A DNA stretch of 64,000 nt from contig CM062291.1 in assembly GCA_031216915.1 (NCBI GenBank), positions 35,034,484 through 35,098,483 of the forward strand, written 5' to 3'. Origin of the DNA: Pictodentalium vernedei. Lineage: Eukaryota; Mollusca; Scaphopoda; Dentaliida; Dentaliidae. The notes under the pieces were generated by a model, which saw only the letters and a list, made by a program, of their open reading frames with translations, had not been told where the DNA came from and ran no database searches. Made by a program: the position numbers and the translations under genes. Below are positions 33,480 to 45,269 of the stretch, piece by piece; the stretch's first letter is position 1; every line of letters begins with the position of its first letter.

Positions 33480-34130
33480 CCGAGTTTTACAGTCTTGATG
33501 GATGCCAGTCAAACAGGTTGGGTCGTATCATTAAGCCCTTGGAACAGATTTGAAGGGCCAGCATCTCTGAGATCCTTAGTTCCTAATTAAGTACATTACT
33601 ATCAAGAATGATGTCATTTTGGCTTGCGCTACATTATTGGATAAACGTTATTCAGTATGCTCATGTGCTAATTCTGTCCGACAATTCGACGGTATTAGCG
33701 TATTTTCGGAACTAGGGAGACAATCATTCCATTCTGTTTTTCATGTTAACAGAAGGAATCTTTCTATTTGTACTAGAACATCAAGTTCTCCTATCGGTCC
33801 GTCATATTCCGGGTCGTCTGAATGTTTTAGCGGACTCCCTTCACGGAGGGGCCGCTTGTTGACGCCAGAATGGACTTTCAACAAACGAGTATTCAATCAG
33901 ATTTTCTACCAAGGAGAGCGGCAAATGATCAACTTTTTCGTGACGCATCTCAACAAAGTATGCGTCACAATGTTTGGATCTTCGAGCATTTGCAGTAGAC
34001 GCTCTATCGATCTCATGAGACGGAATAATAGGATATGCGTATCTTCCAGCGCCGTTGATTCAGCAGATATTGCTCAAGTTATATATCTCAGTGCAAAATT
34101 CTGTTGGTAGCATTTCTGTCTCCACAAAGA
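33480..34130 (+). pseudogene. DIRS RNase H and connection region, copy B
   Basis: DGCQSNR/DASQTGW-type block near 33500, LSDNST near 33675, then HIPGRL, LADSL and EWTFNKRVFNQI. Multiple frameshifts. Confidence 0.7.
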
Positions 34131-34194
34131 CCGTGGTTTAATCTACCCAGACGTCTGTTGTGGGACATGCCGTGGAAGCTTCCTCCACATTTCA

Positions 34195-34480
34195 GTCCAT
34201 TCTATGGTCAGATGGATTCAATTTACTATCAGTACTGCTTATGATAATATCTTCAATCAGCATTCTGTGCTTTAGTTTTAAGCTCATGAAGTAAGAGCTC
34301 TTCTACATTATGGGCTTACACTAATAATGTTGCTATTACAGATCTAGTGAGGGCTGCATATTGTTCTTAGCCCTCCACTTTCTCGAATTTGTATCTGAGA
34401 AATATTGAGTCCTTTTCTGCAGATATGCATTGTTTAGGTCCATTATTTTTCACTTAGAATGTCGTCCACTAAACAGTGGC
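34195..34480 (+). pseudogene. DIRS tyrosine recombinase C-terminal remnant, copy B
   Basis: HEVRAL at about 34285 and the FLNLYLRN-like nucleophile region near 34380 match copy A. The recombinase N-terminal half seen in copy A (780-1600) is absent here: the sequence jumps from the connection region to this part. Confidence 0.6.
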
Positions 34481-34684
34481 AACTATATATATGTAGGCTT
34501 TCGGTTCTGGCAGTGACTATGTCCTGCTGCCCTCTTCACTCTGGAGTATTTGATCCAGGGCAAGGGGAAGGGGGGGGGGGGGGGGGGGGGGTGGGGGGGC
34601 GTTCCCTTAGGTCACCTGCTTTATAGTGTAAAGCAAGGGAATACCTCCCTTGGAGTCAGTAATTCCAAGTCGGTAATTATTTTT

Positions 34685-36232
34685 ATAATTTTTTGTATGA
34701 ATGTTTAGTACCATGGGATACATCATATATAATACGTTTTTTTTTTTCTCGTGCGTAAATTATGCAAATTAGACTAACATTGATGTTTTGTGGTGTTACT
34801 TTCAGCACTATAAGCGCAAATGCTAATACGGCTCGGGCTAGAGGCCGTATTCATGAACCGATCTTTACAAAACTTCTTGGGTACCTTTGGTATCACCGTG
34901 GGACGAGAACGAGTGTTTTTGGGTCCGGTCCGAGATTCAAGATGGCCGATGGCAGCCATTTTGTACAAAATTAGGTGCAATCAGATTTTTGCACAGAACT
35001 TCCATATGAAAGCGCTGATTTGAATAATTTTTTGAGTGAATGTTTAATACCATGGGATACATCACATATAATACGGGTTTTTTTCTCATGCAGAAATTAT
35101 GCAAATTAGATGAACTTTGATTTTTTCAGTTCTACTTACACACAGTAAGTACACATGTCAATACGGCTCAGGCTAGAGTCTGTATTTATGAACCGATCTT
35201 CACGAAACGTCTTGGGTATCTTTGTTATCACCTTGGGATGAGAACGAGTGTTTCTGGGTGCGGTCTAAAATTCAAGATGGCTGCCAGTGGCCATTTTGTA
35301 CCAAAATTAGGTCTAATCAGTTTTTTGTACACAACTTCTATACGGCTCAGGCTAGAAGCCATATTTCTGAACCAATCCTTATGAAACTTCTTGGGTACCT
35401 TTGTTATCACCGTGGGATGAGAACGAGTGTTTTGGGGTGTGGTCCGAAATTCAAGATGGCTACCAGCAGCCATTTTGTACCAAAATTAGTGCAATTAGTC
35501 TTTTGTACAGAACTTCTGTATGAAAGTTCTGATTTGAATAAATTTTTGTATGAATGTTTAGAAACATGGAATACATCACATATAGTACGGGGTTTTTTCT
35601 TGTGCAGAAATTATGCAAATTAAATGAAGTTTGATTTATTCAGTGCTGCTTATACACTGTAAGTGCACATGTCAATACGGCTCGGGCTAGAGGCTGTATT
35701 TATGAACCGATCTTCACAAAACTTCTTGGGTACCTTTGTTATCACCTTGGGACGAGAACGAGTGTTTCTGGGTGCGGTCCAAAATTCAAGACAGCTGCCA
35801 GTGGCCATATTATACCGAAATTAGGTCCAATCAGTTTTTGTCACAACTTCTATACAGCTAGTATTTATGAACTGATCTTCACGAAACTTCTTGGGTCCCT
35901 TTGTTTTCACCTTGGGACAGGAACAAGTGTGTTTTGGGGTGCCTTTGTTATCACTGTGCTATGAGAACAAATATTTTGGGGTTCAGTCAGACCCACTCTG
36001 GGACTCAAAGATTTCTTTTCTAGTTTAGCATCTGACTGTCACCCACCTTTACAATACTTTACCTATAAATTTGTTACAGGCTACGGTCAGTATTTATGTA
36101 CAGACCGTTACAATACTTTATATGTACCTTTGTTATCAGGTCATTACCTAGATGTTTGTCATTGCAGTGTCACATACTATACATGTACATGTCTTAACAA
36201 GTTGAGCTACAGTGTCATTGACACTTTCATTG
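34685..36232 (+). mobile_element. Helentron-like repeat, AGCTCAACTTGAC family, 5' end missing
   Basis: Several ~400- and ~190-bp units with CGGCTCGGGCTAGAGGCCGT, AAACTTCTTGGGTACCTTTG and CAAGATGGCTGCCAGTGGCC. The 3' end ACAAGTTGAGCTACAGTGTC then ATTGACACTTTCATT is intact. ORFs here are repeat shadows. Confidence 0.7.
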
Positions 36233-36528
36233 ATTTTTGCCCTACCTGTTCCTTAATTAGTTAGGCTCAAGTTTGTTTAATGATAGTGCTGCAGTCAATA
36301 TTTTAATTTGGTAAAAGGTTTGGATGAGGAGGGCAGTACATCATTTTTTGCTCCCCCTCCACATTGTTGGGTTTTGGAAGCACTTGGATAATTCAAACCG
36401 AATTTGTAATACAATATTATTTGGTGGCTTGATCTTGAATTCTATGAATTAGTTAGAGTCACCTCCATTAACCCTTTACCCCATGTAAGGGCCACAAAAC
36501 AGTGAGCACTAATCACAAAAATTACCAT

Positions 36529-39500
36529 TAGGCCACACAAAGTAGATCTTCTGTTTCTCAAGCCATCATGTGTAAAATTTCATACAGGCGAACGTTTTTA
36601 GCTCACCTGACTTTCAGTCAGGAGAGCTATAGTGATCTTTCACCGTCCGTCGTCCGGCGTCCGTGAACATGGTGTTTGCATCTTCTCCTCCCAAACCGCT
36701 GAACCAATTTAATTGATATTTGAGGTAATAGTTTGTTATGACATCGCAATTTGATTTTGTTCAAATCAAGTTGCCTTGCCTGTGGGTAGGGCCACACCCA
36801 AAAAGTGTGCTGAAATCTTAAAAAATCTTCTTCTCATGAACCAGCAGTAGCAGAGACTTGATATATGGTGTGCAGCTTCCTTTTGAGGTGTAGACTCAGA
36901 TTTGTTCAAGAGAAGTTTGTGGGCCTATACTTGGCGTCGTTATGTGAGGGGCAAAATTTTTGGCCCCGCCCAAAATTTCTATTTTCCAAACCGAGAGGAT
37001 GATTTGAACCAAATTTTATGTGAGGGCTTATTGGGTCATAAGTACCTAATTTATGCTGATTTTTTTTTTCCCGTAGCCCCATGGGAACCGCAGGAGCTAA
37101 AAATAGACAAAAATTAAAACGCCCATATCTCCAAAACTGCACGGCACCGAGAATTTTTATTTGGTGTGAAGCTTCCTTAGGACCAACAGAAAGAATTGGT
37201 AAAAAAAAATTGCCATCGGTTTTATCATAGGGTACAGTTTTCGGACTTTGAAAAAGTGCTGAGTCAGCACTTTTTAACACTGTAGGCAATGGGAAAAACA
37301 TTAAAAAATCTTCTTCTCCAGATCCAGCAGGCAGAATCTTTTGATATTTGGTATGCAACATTGGAGGGTGGATCTGATTCAAGTTTGTTCAAATCGGCCC
37401 CCTGGGTTCATATTTGGGCTCAGTATAGGAGCCCGATTTCGAACTTAGTGCATTTCAGGCAAATTTCTTAAAAAATCTTCTTCTCCAGATCCAGCAGGCA
37501 GAATCTTTTGATATTTGGTATGCAACATTGTGGGGTGGATCTGATTCAAGTTTGTTCAAATCGGCCCCCTGGGTTTATATTTGGGCTCAGTATAGGAGCC
37601 CAGATTTGAACTTACTGCATTTCAGGCAAATTTCTTTGAAAATCTTCTTCTCAAGATCCAGCAGGCAGAATCTTTTGATATTTGGTATGCAACATTGTGG
37701 GGTGGATCTGATTCAAGTTTGTTCAAATCGGCCCCTTGGGTTTATATTTGGGCTCAGTATAGGAGCCCAAATTTGAACTTAGTGCATTTCAGGCAAATTT
37801 CTTTGAAAATCTTCTTCTCAAGATCCAGCAGGCAGAATCTTTTGATATTGGGTATGCAACATTGTGGGGTGGATCTGATTCAAGTTTGTTCAAATCGGCT
37901 CCCTGGGTGTATATTTGGGCTCAGTATAGGAGCCCAAATTTGAACTTAGTGCTTTTCAGGCAAATTTCTTAAAAAATCTTCTTCTCCAGATCCAGCAGGC
38001 AGAATCTTTTGATATTTGATATGCAACATTGTGGGGTGGATCTGATTCTATTTTGTTCAAATCGGCTCCCTAGATTCATATTTGGGCTCACTATAGAAGC
38101 TCGAATTCGAACTTAGTGCATTTCAGGCAAATTTCTTCAAAAATCTTCTTCTCCAGATCCTGCAGGCAGAATCTTTTGATATTTGGTATGCAACATTGTG
38201 GGGTGGATCTGATTCCAGTTTGTTCAAATCGGCCACCTGGATTCATATTTGGGCTCACTATAGAAGCCCAAATTCGAACTTAGTGCATTTCAGGCAAATT
38301 TCTTTGAAAATCTTCTTCTCAAGATCCAGCAGGCAGAATCTTGTGATATTTGGTATGCAGCATCCTTAGGGGGGTGAGATTCAAGTTTGTTCAAGCCATG
38401 TCCCTAGGTCCATATTTGGGCTCACTGTGGGAGCTTGAATTGTAACTTTGTTCGAAATGAGGAATTTTCTTAAAAAATCTTCTTCTTCAGATCCAGCAGT
38501 CGGAATGGTTTGATATGTGGTGAGTAGCATCCTTGGGGGGGAGGGGGGGATTCAAGTGTGTTAAAGCCAAGTCCATGGGTCCATATTTGGGCTCCCTGTG
38601 GGAGCCCAAATTATAACTTAGTCAATATGAGGAATTTTTCTTTAAAAATCTTCTTCTTCAGATTCAGCAATTGGAATGTTTTGATATTTGGCATGGAGTA
38701 ACCTTAGGGGGCTGAGATTCAAGTTTGTTCAAGCCAAGTCCCTTGGTTCATATTTGGGCTCACTATGGGAGCCTGAATGACAACTTAGTTCAAAATGAGG
38801 AATTTTCTTTAAAAATCTTCAGATCCAGCAGATGAATGCTTTTGATATTTTTTATGCAGCATCCTTAGGGGGGTAAGATTCAAGTTTGTTCAAGCCATGT
38901 CCCTAAGTCCATATTTGGGCTGATTGTGGGAGCTCGAATTGTAACTTGGTTCAAAATGAGGAATTTTCTTTAAAAATCTTCTTCTTCAGATCCAGCAGTC
39001 AGAATGTTTTGATATTTGGTGTGCAGAATCCTTAGGGATGTGAGATTCAGGTTTGTTAAAGCCAAGTCCCTGGGTTCATATATGGGCTCCCTGTGGGAGC
39101 CCGAATTATGACTTAGTTCAATATGAGGAATATTCTTTAAAAATCTTTTTTTAGATCCACTGGTCAGAATATTTGGATATTTGGTTTCAGCTTTTCTTAG
39201 GAGGAGCAGTGCAACTTGTGGAAATCAATTCTCTGGGTTGATATTTAGGCTACCATGTCAGGTGAGCGCCCTCAGGCCCCCTGGGGCCTCTTGTTTTATT
39301 TTATTTTTAATTTCCATAATTATTTCTTTGCCATCAAAAGTTCATGTTCTTGGTTTATGTTTTAGGCCTCATAATCTATGGAATAGCGTGGGTGGTGGTG
39401 TTTTTCGTTCCTTGAGAGCAAGAAGGCTTTGCAATGCTAAAGCATTGCAAAGCCTTCTTGCACTCAAGAGACAGATTTATCAATTTTTTCACCTTGGGTA

Positions 39501-39584
39501 AAATATCAGACATAAACCATTTAATTATTATTTTTTTAAGTTTACATTAATTATAAAAAGAGAGCATGCGAAACAGATTTTTAA
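36529..39584 (+). mobile_element. TAGGCC MITE interrupted by a Helentron-like repeat
   Basis: TAGGCCACACAAAGTAGATC before and the palindrome GCAAGAAGGCTTTGCAATGC plus AAACAGATTTTTAA after the insertion; compare the uninterrupted 42539-42947. Confidence 0.75.
36599..39293 (+). mobile_element. Helentron-like repeat, AGCTCACCTGA family, with ~167-bp array
   Basis: Start AGCTCACCTGACTTTCAGTC (hairpin CCTGAC/GTCAGG), end CCCCCTGGGGCCTCTTG. Inside, 37290-38340 holds about six units of ~167 bp with AGATCCAGCAGGCAGAATCT. The uninterrupted MITE shows that the insertion fell in a T run without a clear target duplication. Confidence 0.72.
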
Positions 39585-39760
39585 GTTTTCATTATTTTTT
39601 TCATTTTTTGGCTCAAAAACATATCTTATGATCCCTCTTTGAATGAGCTTGTACCAATGAGGGGTCATAAGCTATGTTTTTGATGCAAAAAATGAAAAAA
39701 AGTTATTCAAGAATTTTGTTTGCAAGTGTTGTCGGCTTTTTGTGTTAGGTAAAGGGTTAA

Positions 39761-40802
39761 TATCAAAAAAGTGATAGCCATCTTTATACAAGAATATATT
39801 GCATTGATTACTGATATGTATGATATATATTGTACTTACCCGGAATATATCCGTGAAGGAAAAGAGGGCAAAAGACACATGTCATGTGGCATACCGTTAT
39901 AATTATTTTTTATTTTTAATTACCACTTTCTCATTAATTTCTGAACACCCGTTTTCACGGTGAGTTGTGCACGCTCAAAAGTGGCAGTGTTTTTTCACAA
40001 TGAGTTGTGCACCGCTCGAAAGCTGCAGTGTTCAATCAGTATCTTTCTGATGATGTTCAACCACTGTGAAAACTATATGTTGTGGGCGTGTTTCAGACAG
40101 CTATTGACAGCAGCCTGCACACTCATTTGAAACAAGTGACAGCTTCCAAAACGAGGTCGGCAAAAAAAAATTAAACAAGTCAATTTTGCTTGGGATATAG
40201 AATTTTTTAATAAAGACTTATTACACTGAACACAGACATAATGTATTACACAAAAGACGAATTTAACAACACAAAAATCTCAACTCCAAAAAATATACAT
40301 AATACAGTATTACAGTTCTATTTGTTAAGTACAGTGTTGTAACAAGTCACCTGTTCTTCCATTTGATGCCTGTAAATTTGATGTCTTGTCTCAAACAACT
40401 TTCATCCAATTTGAAACTTGGAGGGTTGTCTTTGACTCGAGTTGGGCACCCTGGTTCACAAATCTGAAAAAGTGTGTGGGAGGGGGGGGGGGGGGCTGAA
40501 TCATGAATATGGGCTTCGACACAGGTCAGGGTCAGTACGGTAAGTAATAATAATGTGGTGTTGACACTGGACGTTTTCCAAATGACAATGAGTTACCGGT
40601 TGTGTCTTCCAGTGAAAGTGCCGAGAGTGACTCCCAGTGTGGTGTCTTATTCCTGGAAGATGGTAGTGACTCTGATGAAGAACTGGAGTTTGACAGTTTG
40701 ACAATTGATTTTTTTTTTCATTTTCAGTGAATAAAAAATACTTCCACCCCATAATATGCATCTTGCCATGATCGGCACCTGGAACTAATAGCCTTGCAGT
40801 AG
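39761..40802. other. Intron sequence, mostly unassigned
   Basis: Includes a short open stretch at about 40552-40732 (+ strand) encoding an acidic, Ser-rich peptide (SSESAESDSQ, EDGSDSDEELEFD), a G tract near 40482, and imperfect repeats of TTTTCACGGTGAGTTGTGCA near 39950-40010. No gene supported. Confidence 0.5.
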
Positions 40803-41072
40803 GTCGCTAAATTTAAAATTGTGTAAGCATGCACCAATGACGATACCCTGTGGGGTCGAGTATTTTCTATTCCTTAAAAATTAAAAAAAAATTATATGGG
40901 TGTGATGCAAGCAATACAATAAAAAAAAATAAAAAATTATCTCATTGCTCACATCAAGTCCAAATTGATTTTTTTTTTTCATTTTCAGTGAATAAAAAAT
41001 ACTTGCACCCCATAATATGCATCCCACAGGGTATCGTCTTTGGTGCATGTTTACACAATTCAAAATTTAGTC
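40803..41072. repeat. Inverted repeat with ~90-bp arms
   Basis: TTGTGTAAGCATGCACCAAT and ACGATACCCTGTGGG on the left are mirrored at 40975-41072. The outer right sequence TTTTTTTCATTTTCAGTG also occurs as a direct copy near 40708-40765. Confidence 0.8.
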
Positions 41073-41450
41073 GACTCCTAGAAATTGACCAATTTATCCT
41101 CATGGGTCAACTTTCTGTTGTTTAAGACCTTGATTCAGATTGGTGTTCACAGGGGGTAAATTTCCAGGGACCTCGTACTGCAAATGACAGTCTGTTTATT
41201 TCCAGGCCCTCTCCCACCCCACCCCACATACCTTAATCTCGATTTCTGAATCCACCCGGCTACTAATTGAAAATGAATTCCCTCATTTTGCTATAGATGT
41301 CAAACCACAATTTTTTAGCTTGTTAGTGCAATACCTTGAATAAACATTCTTCAGTTCAACTAATATAGGTCATATAGGTCCTTTGCAATAATATCTCAAG
41401 CGAGTTCAAAAACTGGCTGTGCCCAATTTTTTGTTATAGAGTTATGGGCC

Positions 41451-42119
41451 TTACCCCTTTGCACTCTGGTAGAGCAACAGAATTTTCTCCAGTCACTCTT
41501 TTTCTCTTGTTTAACTATGAATTTAACCAATTACGTATTTACTCTATGTATTGGGACAGCTAAAAATAATTATTTTCACAGGTGTCCCAATTCTTAGAAA
41601 ATGGGAAAAGAACACAGCCTGGTCTTGATTTGATGCTGAATAAAGTTGTGTGTGATTCGTTTTCCATCACTGTATACGAAAATCGCCGTCCAATTTTTTT
41701 TTTAGATTTTCATTTTTTGCTTCCAAAACATAGCGTATGATCCCTCATTGGAACGAGCGTATTGCGCTCGTTCCAATGAGGGATCATAAGCTATGTTTTG
41801 GAAGCAAAAAATGAAAATTTTTAGTTACCCAAGAATTTTTTTTATGAGTGTCGTCTGCGACTGGCGACAGGCCAACTGGAAACAAATCTCCTGAATGTCC
41901 CAAACTTTGGAGCATAAAAAAAAATATAGTTTTCTGGAAAAAATGTGTGTCCCAAATCATAAGAGTGTCCCAATACAGAGAGTAAATACGGTATATCTTG
42001 TTTGACAGCTCACTGAGGTCTGTCAGACAAGGTGTATATGGTTAAATATCAAACTGAGTTATGGAAAATATTTGCTGATGAAAACTTTGACATATTGACA
42101 TCAGAGTGCAGAGGGTTAA
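41451..42119. mobile_element. TTAA MITE type 3 (inverted) carrying nested elements
   Basis: Left TTACCCCTTTGCACTCTGG (TTAA degraded), right CATCAGAGTGCAGAGGGTTAA. It has the ACAAGG/CTTGTTTGACAG core and is split by the element at 41534-41990. Confidence 0.72.
41534..41990. mobile_element. MITE with CGTATTTACTC ends, probable TA target
   Basis: CGTATTTACTCTATGTATTG plus GGACA, mirrored as TGTCCCAATACAGAGAGTAA plus ATACG. TA lies next to both sides (GTA on the right). It contains a TTAA-type palindrome (41695-41860) centred on GAGCGTATTGCGCTC. Confidence 0.72.
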
Positions 42120-42299
42120 TTCATCATTTTTTATGAACTTTGAGCTCATTAGCACAGTAACTTGAACAAACATTCTCTGATTTGACTAATATTTGCTATA
42201 CAGCTCTTATGCAATAGTATCTCAAGTGAGTTCGAAAACTGGCCTGGGCAGATTCTTCGTCACAGATTATGGGCCTTAATTAGTCAATTTTTCCCCTGT

Positions 42300-42520
42300 G
42301 GGATCCCCAGGAAGTGAAGCAGTGCTTGTTTACTGTGGTAAACAAGCTCTCTTTCACTGGTAAAATAGGATCCAGTCACTAATGCTTGAGGTACGAGTCC
42401 TCTAAAATAGGTAACATGGGGTATAAACGATTGACTGACCTTGACTATATCTCTGTTATAGTCATGATTAGTCATTGTACAGAAGTATGTGACCTTAAAC
42501 ACCAATAAATAAATAATAGT
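42300..42520 (+). mobile_element. SINE/LINE-tail repeat
   Basis: GAAGCAGTGCTTGTTTACTG, GGTATAAACGATTGACTGAC, GACCTTAAACACCAATAAAT tail; related to 6150-6290 and 57350-57525. Confidence 0.6.
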
Positions 42521-42538
42521 CTTACAAATTTTGAGCTA

Positions 42539-42947
42539 AGGCCCCACAAAATAGATCTTCTGTTTCTCAGGCCATTTTTTGTCAAATTGCATGCGGGCGA
42601 GCGTTTTTTTATTTTATTTTTTATTTCTCTAATTATTTCTTTGTCACCAAAAGTTCATGTTATTGTTTTATATTTTAGGCCTCATAATCTACGGAATAGC
42701 ATGGGTGGTGGTGTATTTCATCCCTTGAGAGCAAGAAGGCTTTGCAATGCTAAGGCATTGCAAAGTCTTCTTGCACTCAAGGGACAGATTTATGAATTTT
42801 TTAAATTGGGTAAAATATCAGACATAAACCATTCAATTTTTATTTTATTTAAGTTTACACTGGCTATAAAAAGAGAGCATGCGGCAGCCAAAAGGACCAT
42901 GCGGGAGGGCCTGAGAAACAGATTTTTAATTTTTTTTAGGCCTAATT
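42539..42947 (+). mobile_element. TAGGCC MITE, uninterrupted copy
   Basis: AAGGCCCCACAAAATAGATC with CTGTTTCTCAGGCC on the left, GGGCCTGAGAAACAG and TTTTTAGGCC on the right. Inner palindrome around GCAATGCTAAGGCATTGC. Target duplication not clear. Confidence 0.78.
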
Positions 42948-43008
42948 AGTACTATAAGTTGAACAGACATTCTCCAGTTTGACTAATTTTTGCCAAACAA
43001 GTCCTTTG

Positions 43009-43256
43009 TTAACCATTTACCCAACGCAGATGATATCAAAATTTATTATTTTAAATATCATTTTTTCAAATTTTTCAAAAATTTTCAACACAACCATATC
43101 ATGTGAGCATCGTTGGAATGAGGTCGACGAGCTCGTTCCAATGACGGGTCACATGATATGGTTTTATTGAAATTTTTTGAGAAAAAACATTTTTTCAACT
43201 GTTGAATTTGCATATTATGCAGGTGGATGTGGCCGATTCATTAGGTAAAGGGTTAA
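43009..43256 (+). mobile_element. TTAA MITE type 2, complete copy
   Basis: TTAACCATTTACCCAACG to ATTAGGTAAAGGGTTAA. Core ACCATATCATGTGAGCATCG / ATGACGGGTCACATGATATGG around GTCGACGAGCTCG. Its ends resemble type 1 but the interior differs. Confidence 0.85.
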
Positions 43257-43373
43257 AGAACATACTTTGAGTTATTTGAAAAAATAAAAAAAATGTCAAA
43301 CAGTGTTGTTACTAGGTACCAGTAAATAATAAATAAGTGAAAAGTATTTGCAGAGATGTATCCTGCTTATTAG

Positions 43374-43660
43374 TCCCCCACGGTTTACCGTTTTGGGGGA
43401 CTATGAGATTGCACTCTGCCAGCCTGCCTGTCACAGGGACTTCCTTTCCAGGGCAGTGTACTAGCCTCTACCATACTCTGATTTCCTGAGCACAATGTAT
43501 TTGCATAAATTATCTCAAGAGTTTCAAGTTTGAGAAAAATGATTTTTGCCTTGAGTCTGTTGCAAATTTAGCCCCACCACTCACCCCTACCCCCCCCCCC
43601 CCCAACCCCCACCCCCAATACCTGTGTTTCGGGTAACCCAACACACCCTAAAAAGTTATG
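43374..43660 (+). repeat. Dispersed repeat starting with a TAGTCCCCCA hairpin
   Basis: AGTCCCCCACGGTTTACCGT then TTTGGGGGACT forms a strong hairpin. The right part is C-rich (poly-C at 43591-43604). Function unknown. Confidence 0.5.
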
Positions 43661-44252
43661 CCAACCATAAATATTTTATCGAGTAAAAGTCGCTCATATA
43701 GGTGGTTGTAACACTAAATTTCCATCCAACTTCAACTGTCATTTTGACGCTGTCTTTGGAGTTCAAGCTTTCAAAATTACGTGTTGAAATAAATATATTT
43801 GTCAGTATAAATTTGGAACAAGTGACAAGTTCCAGTTCTGCAAAGGAAATCATGTTTGATAAATAGATGAATGTTTAAACCACGGTGCGTAAGAAGTAAT
43901 TTTGTCACCTATTTTTGCGGTAAATGCCACCCTCGAACACAATACCAGTTAGTGCAGCTGTTCTGAGAAAGGAGTATCGCAACTCTGATGTTTGAAAACA
44001 AGGCTAACTTTAGGTTGTTTCTCTCTTTATTCTTAGAAGTGAAGACCTGATTAGAGTTTTTCAACATTGAAGTTGAAAACCGCGACAACAGGTTTTCTGT
44101 AATTGTTCGGTTTTGATAACAAAACCGAAACCAAACCGAATGTTTGGTTAACCGCCTATTTCTATTTGAGAGAAGTTATTACACTCCTTGACTTGACACC
44201 TTCTTAGGGGGCAGTTTGAGTCATGACGTTTTTTCACTGATGTTCCAACAAT
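43661..44252. other. Intron sequence without an identified gene
   Basis: AT-rich. Short palindromic traces near 44095-44160 (GGTTTTGATAACAAAACCG) only. Confidence 0.5.
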
Positions 44253-45068
44253 TAGGGCTGTCGCGATTATTCGATTAGTCGACGTTTTTTATTTTTAGGC
44301 GATCGTCGTTCATTTTCAAGGTGGTACATGTCTACTACACGTCAGGGGCTAAATTGCATTGTTTTGTGAGGTTAATGATCAATGAAGGTGAATAACTTTA
44401 AATATCTAACCATAGTTAACATTCATATCCGGAAGACTGTACGACTGTCACTGACTGTGTAAGAAAGAACACTCACAGTTACTCGAGAAGAATAGATTCT
44501 TCTGAATTTCTCCAGTCTTGTACACACGAATGCACCCATTGGAAAACCTAAAGCGCGGAAGTGACAAAATTATGACGAAAGTCAGAACGTCAGATCACTT
44601 CTCAAAGTTTGGAACTTCAGACTAAGATCCAATTTTAACAACTGACGAGGGAATGCATAGATCTCAATGTTCAAAATTTCGAGAAACTTATTGCAGAAAG
44701 GAAACATATGCAGGAACGTTCTTTGGTAAATTCATTTTAATTCATCGGCTTCAATCTAGTTCAAACTTGGACCCGCAGTCAGTAATATTATTTTTGGGGT
44801 TGGTACGTCCTACAGGACGTACCAACCCCAAAAATTATATTACGGACTGTGGGTCCAAGATTGGACTACATGTAGCTTCAGTCGGGACCGATTTGTTGTT
44901 CCCACAACCCCACTTCGTCTGAACACACTGGTGCCATTGTCATTTTCAGAGTTTTACAAACAGAAGAATGATTTGCTAAAAACCATGGGAAGCGACTATT
45001 AATCGACTAACCGTCGATTACTGGTCACGATTAGTCGATTACAAAAAATGATAGTCGCGACAGCCCTA
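44253..45068. mobile_element. hAT-like MITE (TAGGGCTGTCGCGA ends) with perfect 8-bp duplication
   Basis: TAGGGCTGTCGCGA and its exact inverse TCGCGACAGCCCTA bound the element. CCAACAAT is repeated at 44245-44252 and 45069-45076. Subterminal ATTCGATTAGTCGAC repeats; an inner foldback (44745-44870) has GGACGTACCAACCCC at its tip. Confidence 0.92.
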
Positions 45069-45269
45069 CCAACAATCCAGTTGTACAGAGATCAGCAAGC
45101 ATATTTCACAAATGGCATCTTAAAATAAGGAGCAATGAGTTTGTCCATATCATCTCTTTGAAGCCATATTTAAGTAGGGGGGAGGGGGGGGGGGGGGCAA
45201 ACACTAACAGATTTGTTTTTAGCCTTATAAAAGAGGGTAAAAAGTTTTTTCTTTATATGCATGATACTC

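Larger units (their letters stand above)
28437..34684 (+). mobile_element. DIRS-like retrotransposon copy B, right end missing
   Basis: Left terminal repeat (28437-28640), duplicated gag-like region, RT, RNase H, recombinase and poly-G hairpin in the DIRS order. It stops shortly after GAGTCAGTAATTCC, so the internal complementary region and right terminal repeat are lost, and it then abuts an unrelated repeat. It is the only copy in the window that keeps the RT region. Confidence 0.88.
36468..39760 (+). mobile_element. TTAA MITE type 1 interrupted by two nested elements
   Basis: The left part TTAACCCTTTACCCCATG to about 36528 and the right part from about 39585 (TTTTCATTATTTTTTTCATT, palindrome remnants, GGTAAAGGGTTAA) together make one MITE. 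The gap is a TAGGCC MITE that itself carries a Helentron-like repeat. Confidence 0.75.
41283..42280. repeat. ~170-bp direct repeats flanking a TTAA MITE
   Basis: 41283-41450 and 42120-42280 are diverged copies (TATCTCAAGCGAGTTC / TATCTCAAGTGAGTTC, both ending near TTATGGGCC). The MITE occupies the space between them. Confidence 0.65.

Noticed and set aside
34762-36000. Repeated ORFs with AARSHLEFR-like or FLGTFGITVG-like text
   Set aside because: The same translations recur at 54742-55376 and 58575-59113 on both strands; they come from repeat units, not a gene family.
37289-37943. Overlapping ORFs with SSLFKSAPWVYIWAQYRSP
   Set aside because: Shadow of the ~167-bp array inside a Helentron-like repeat.
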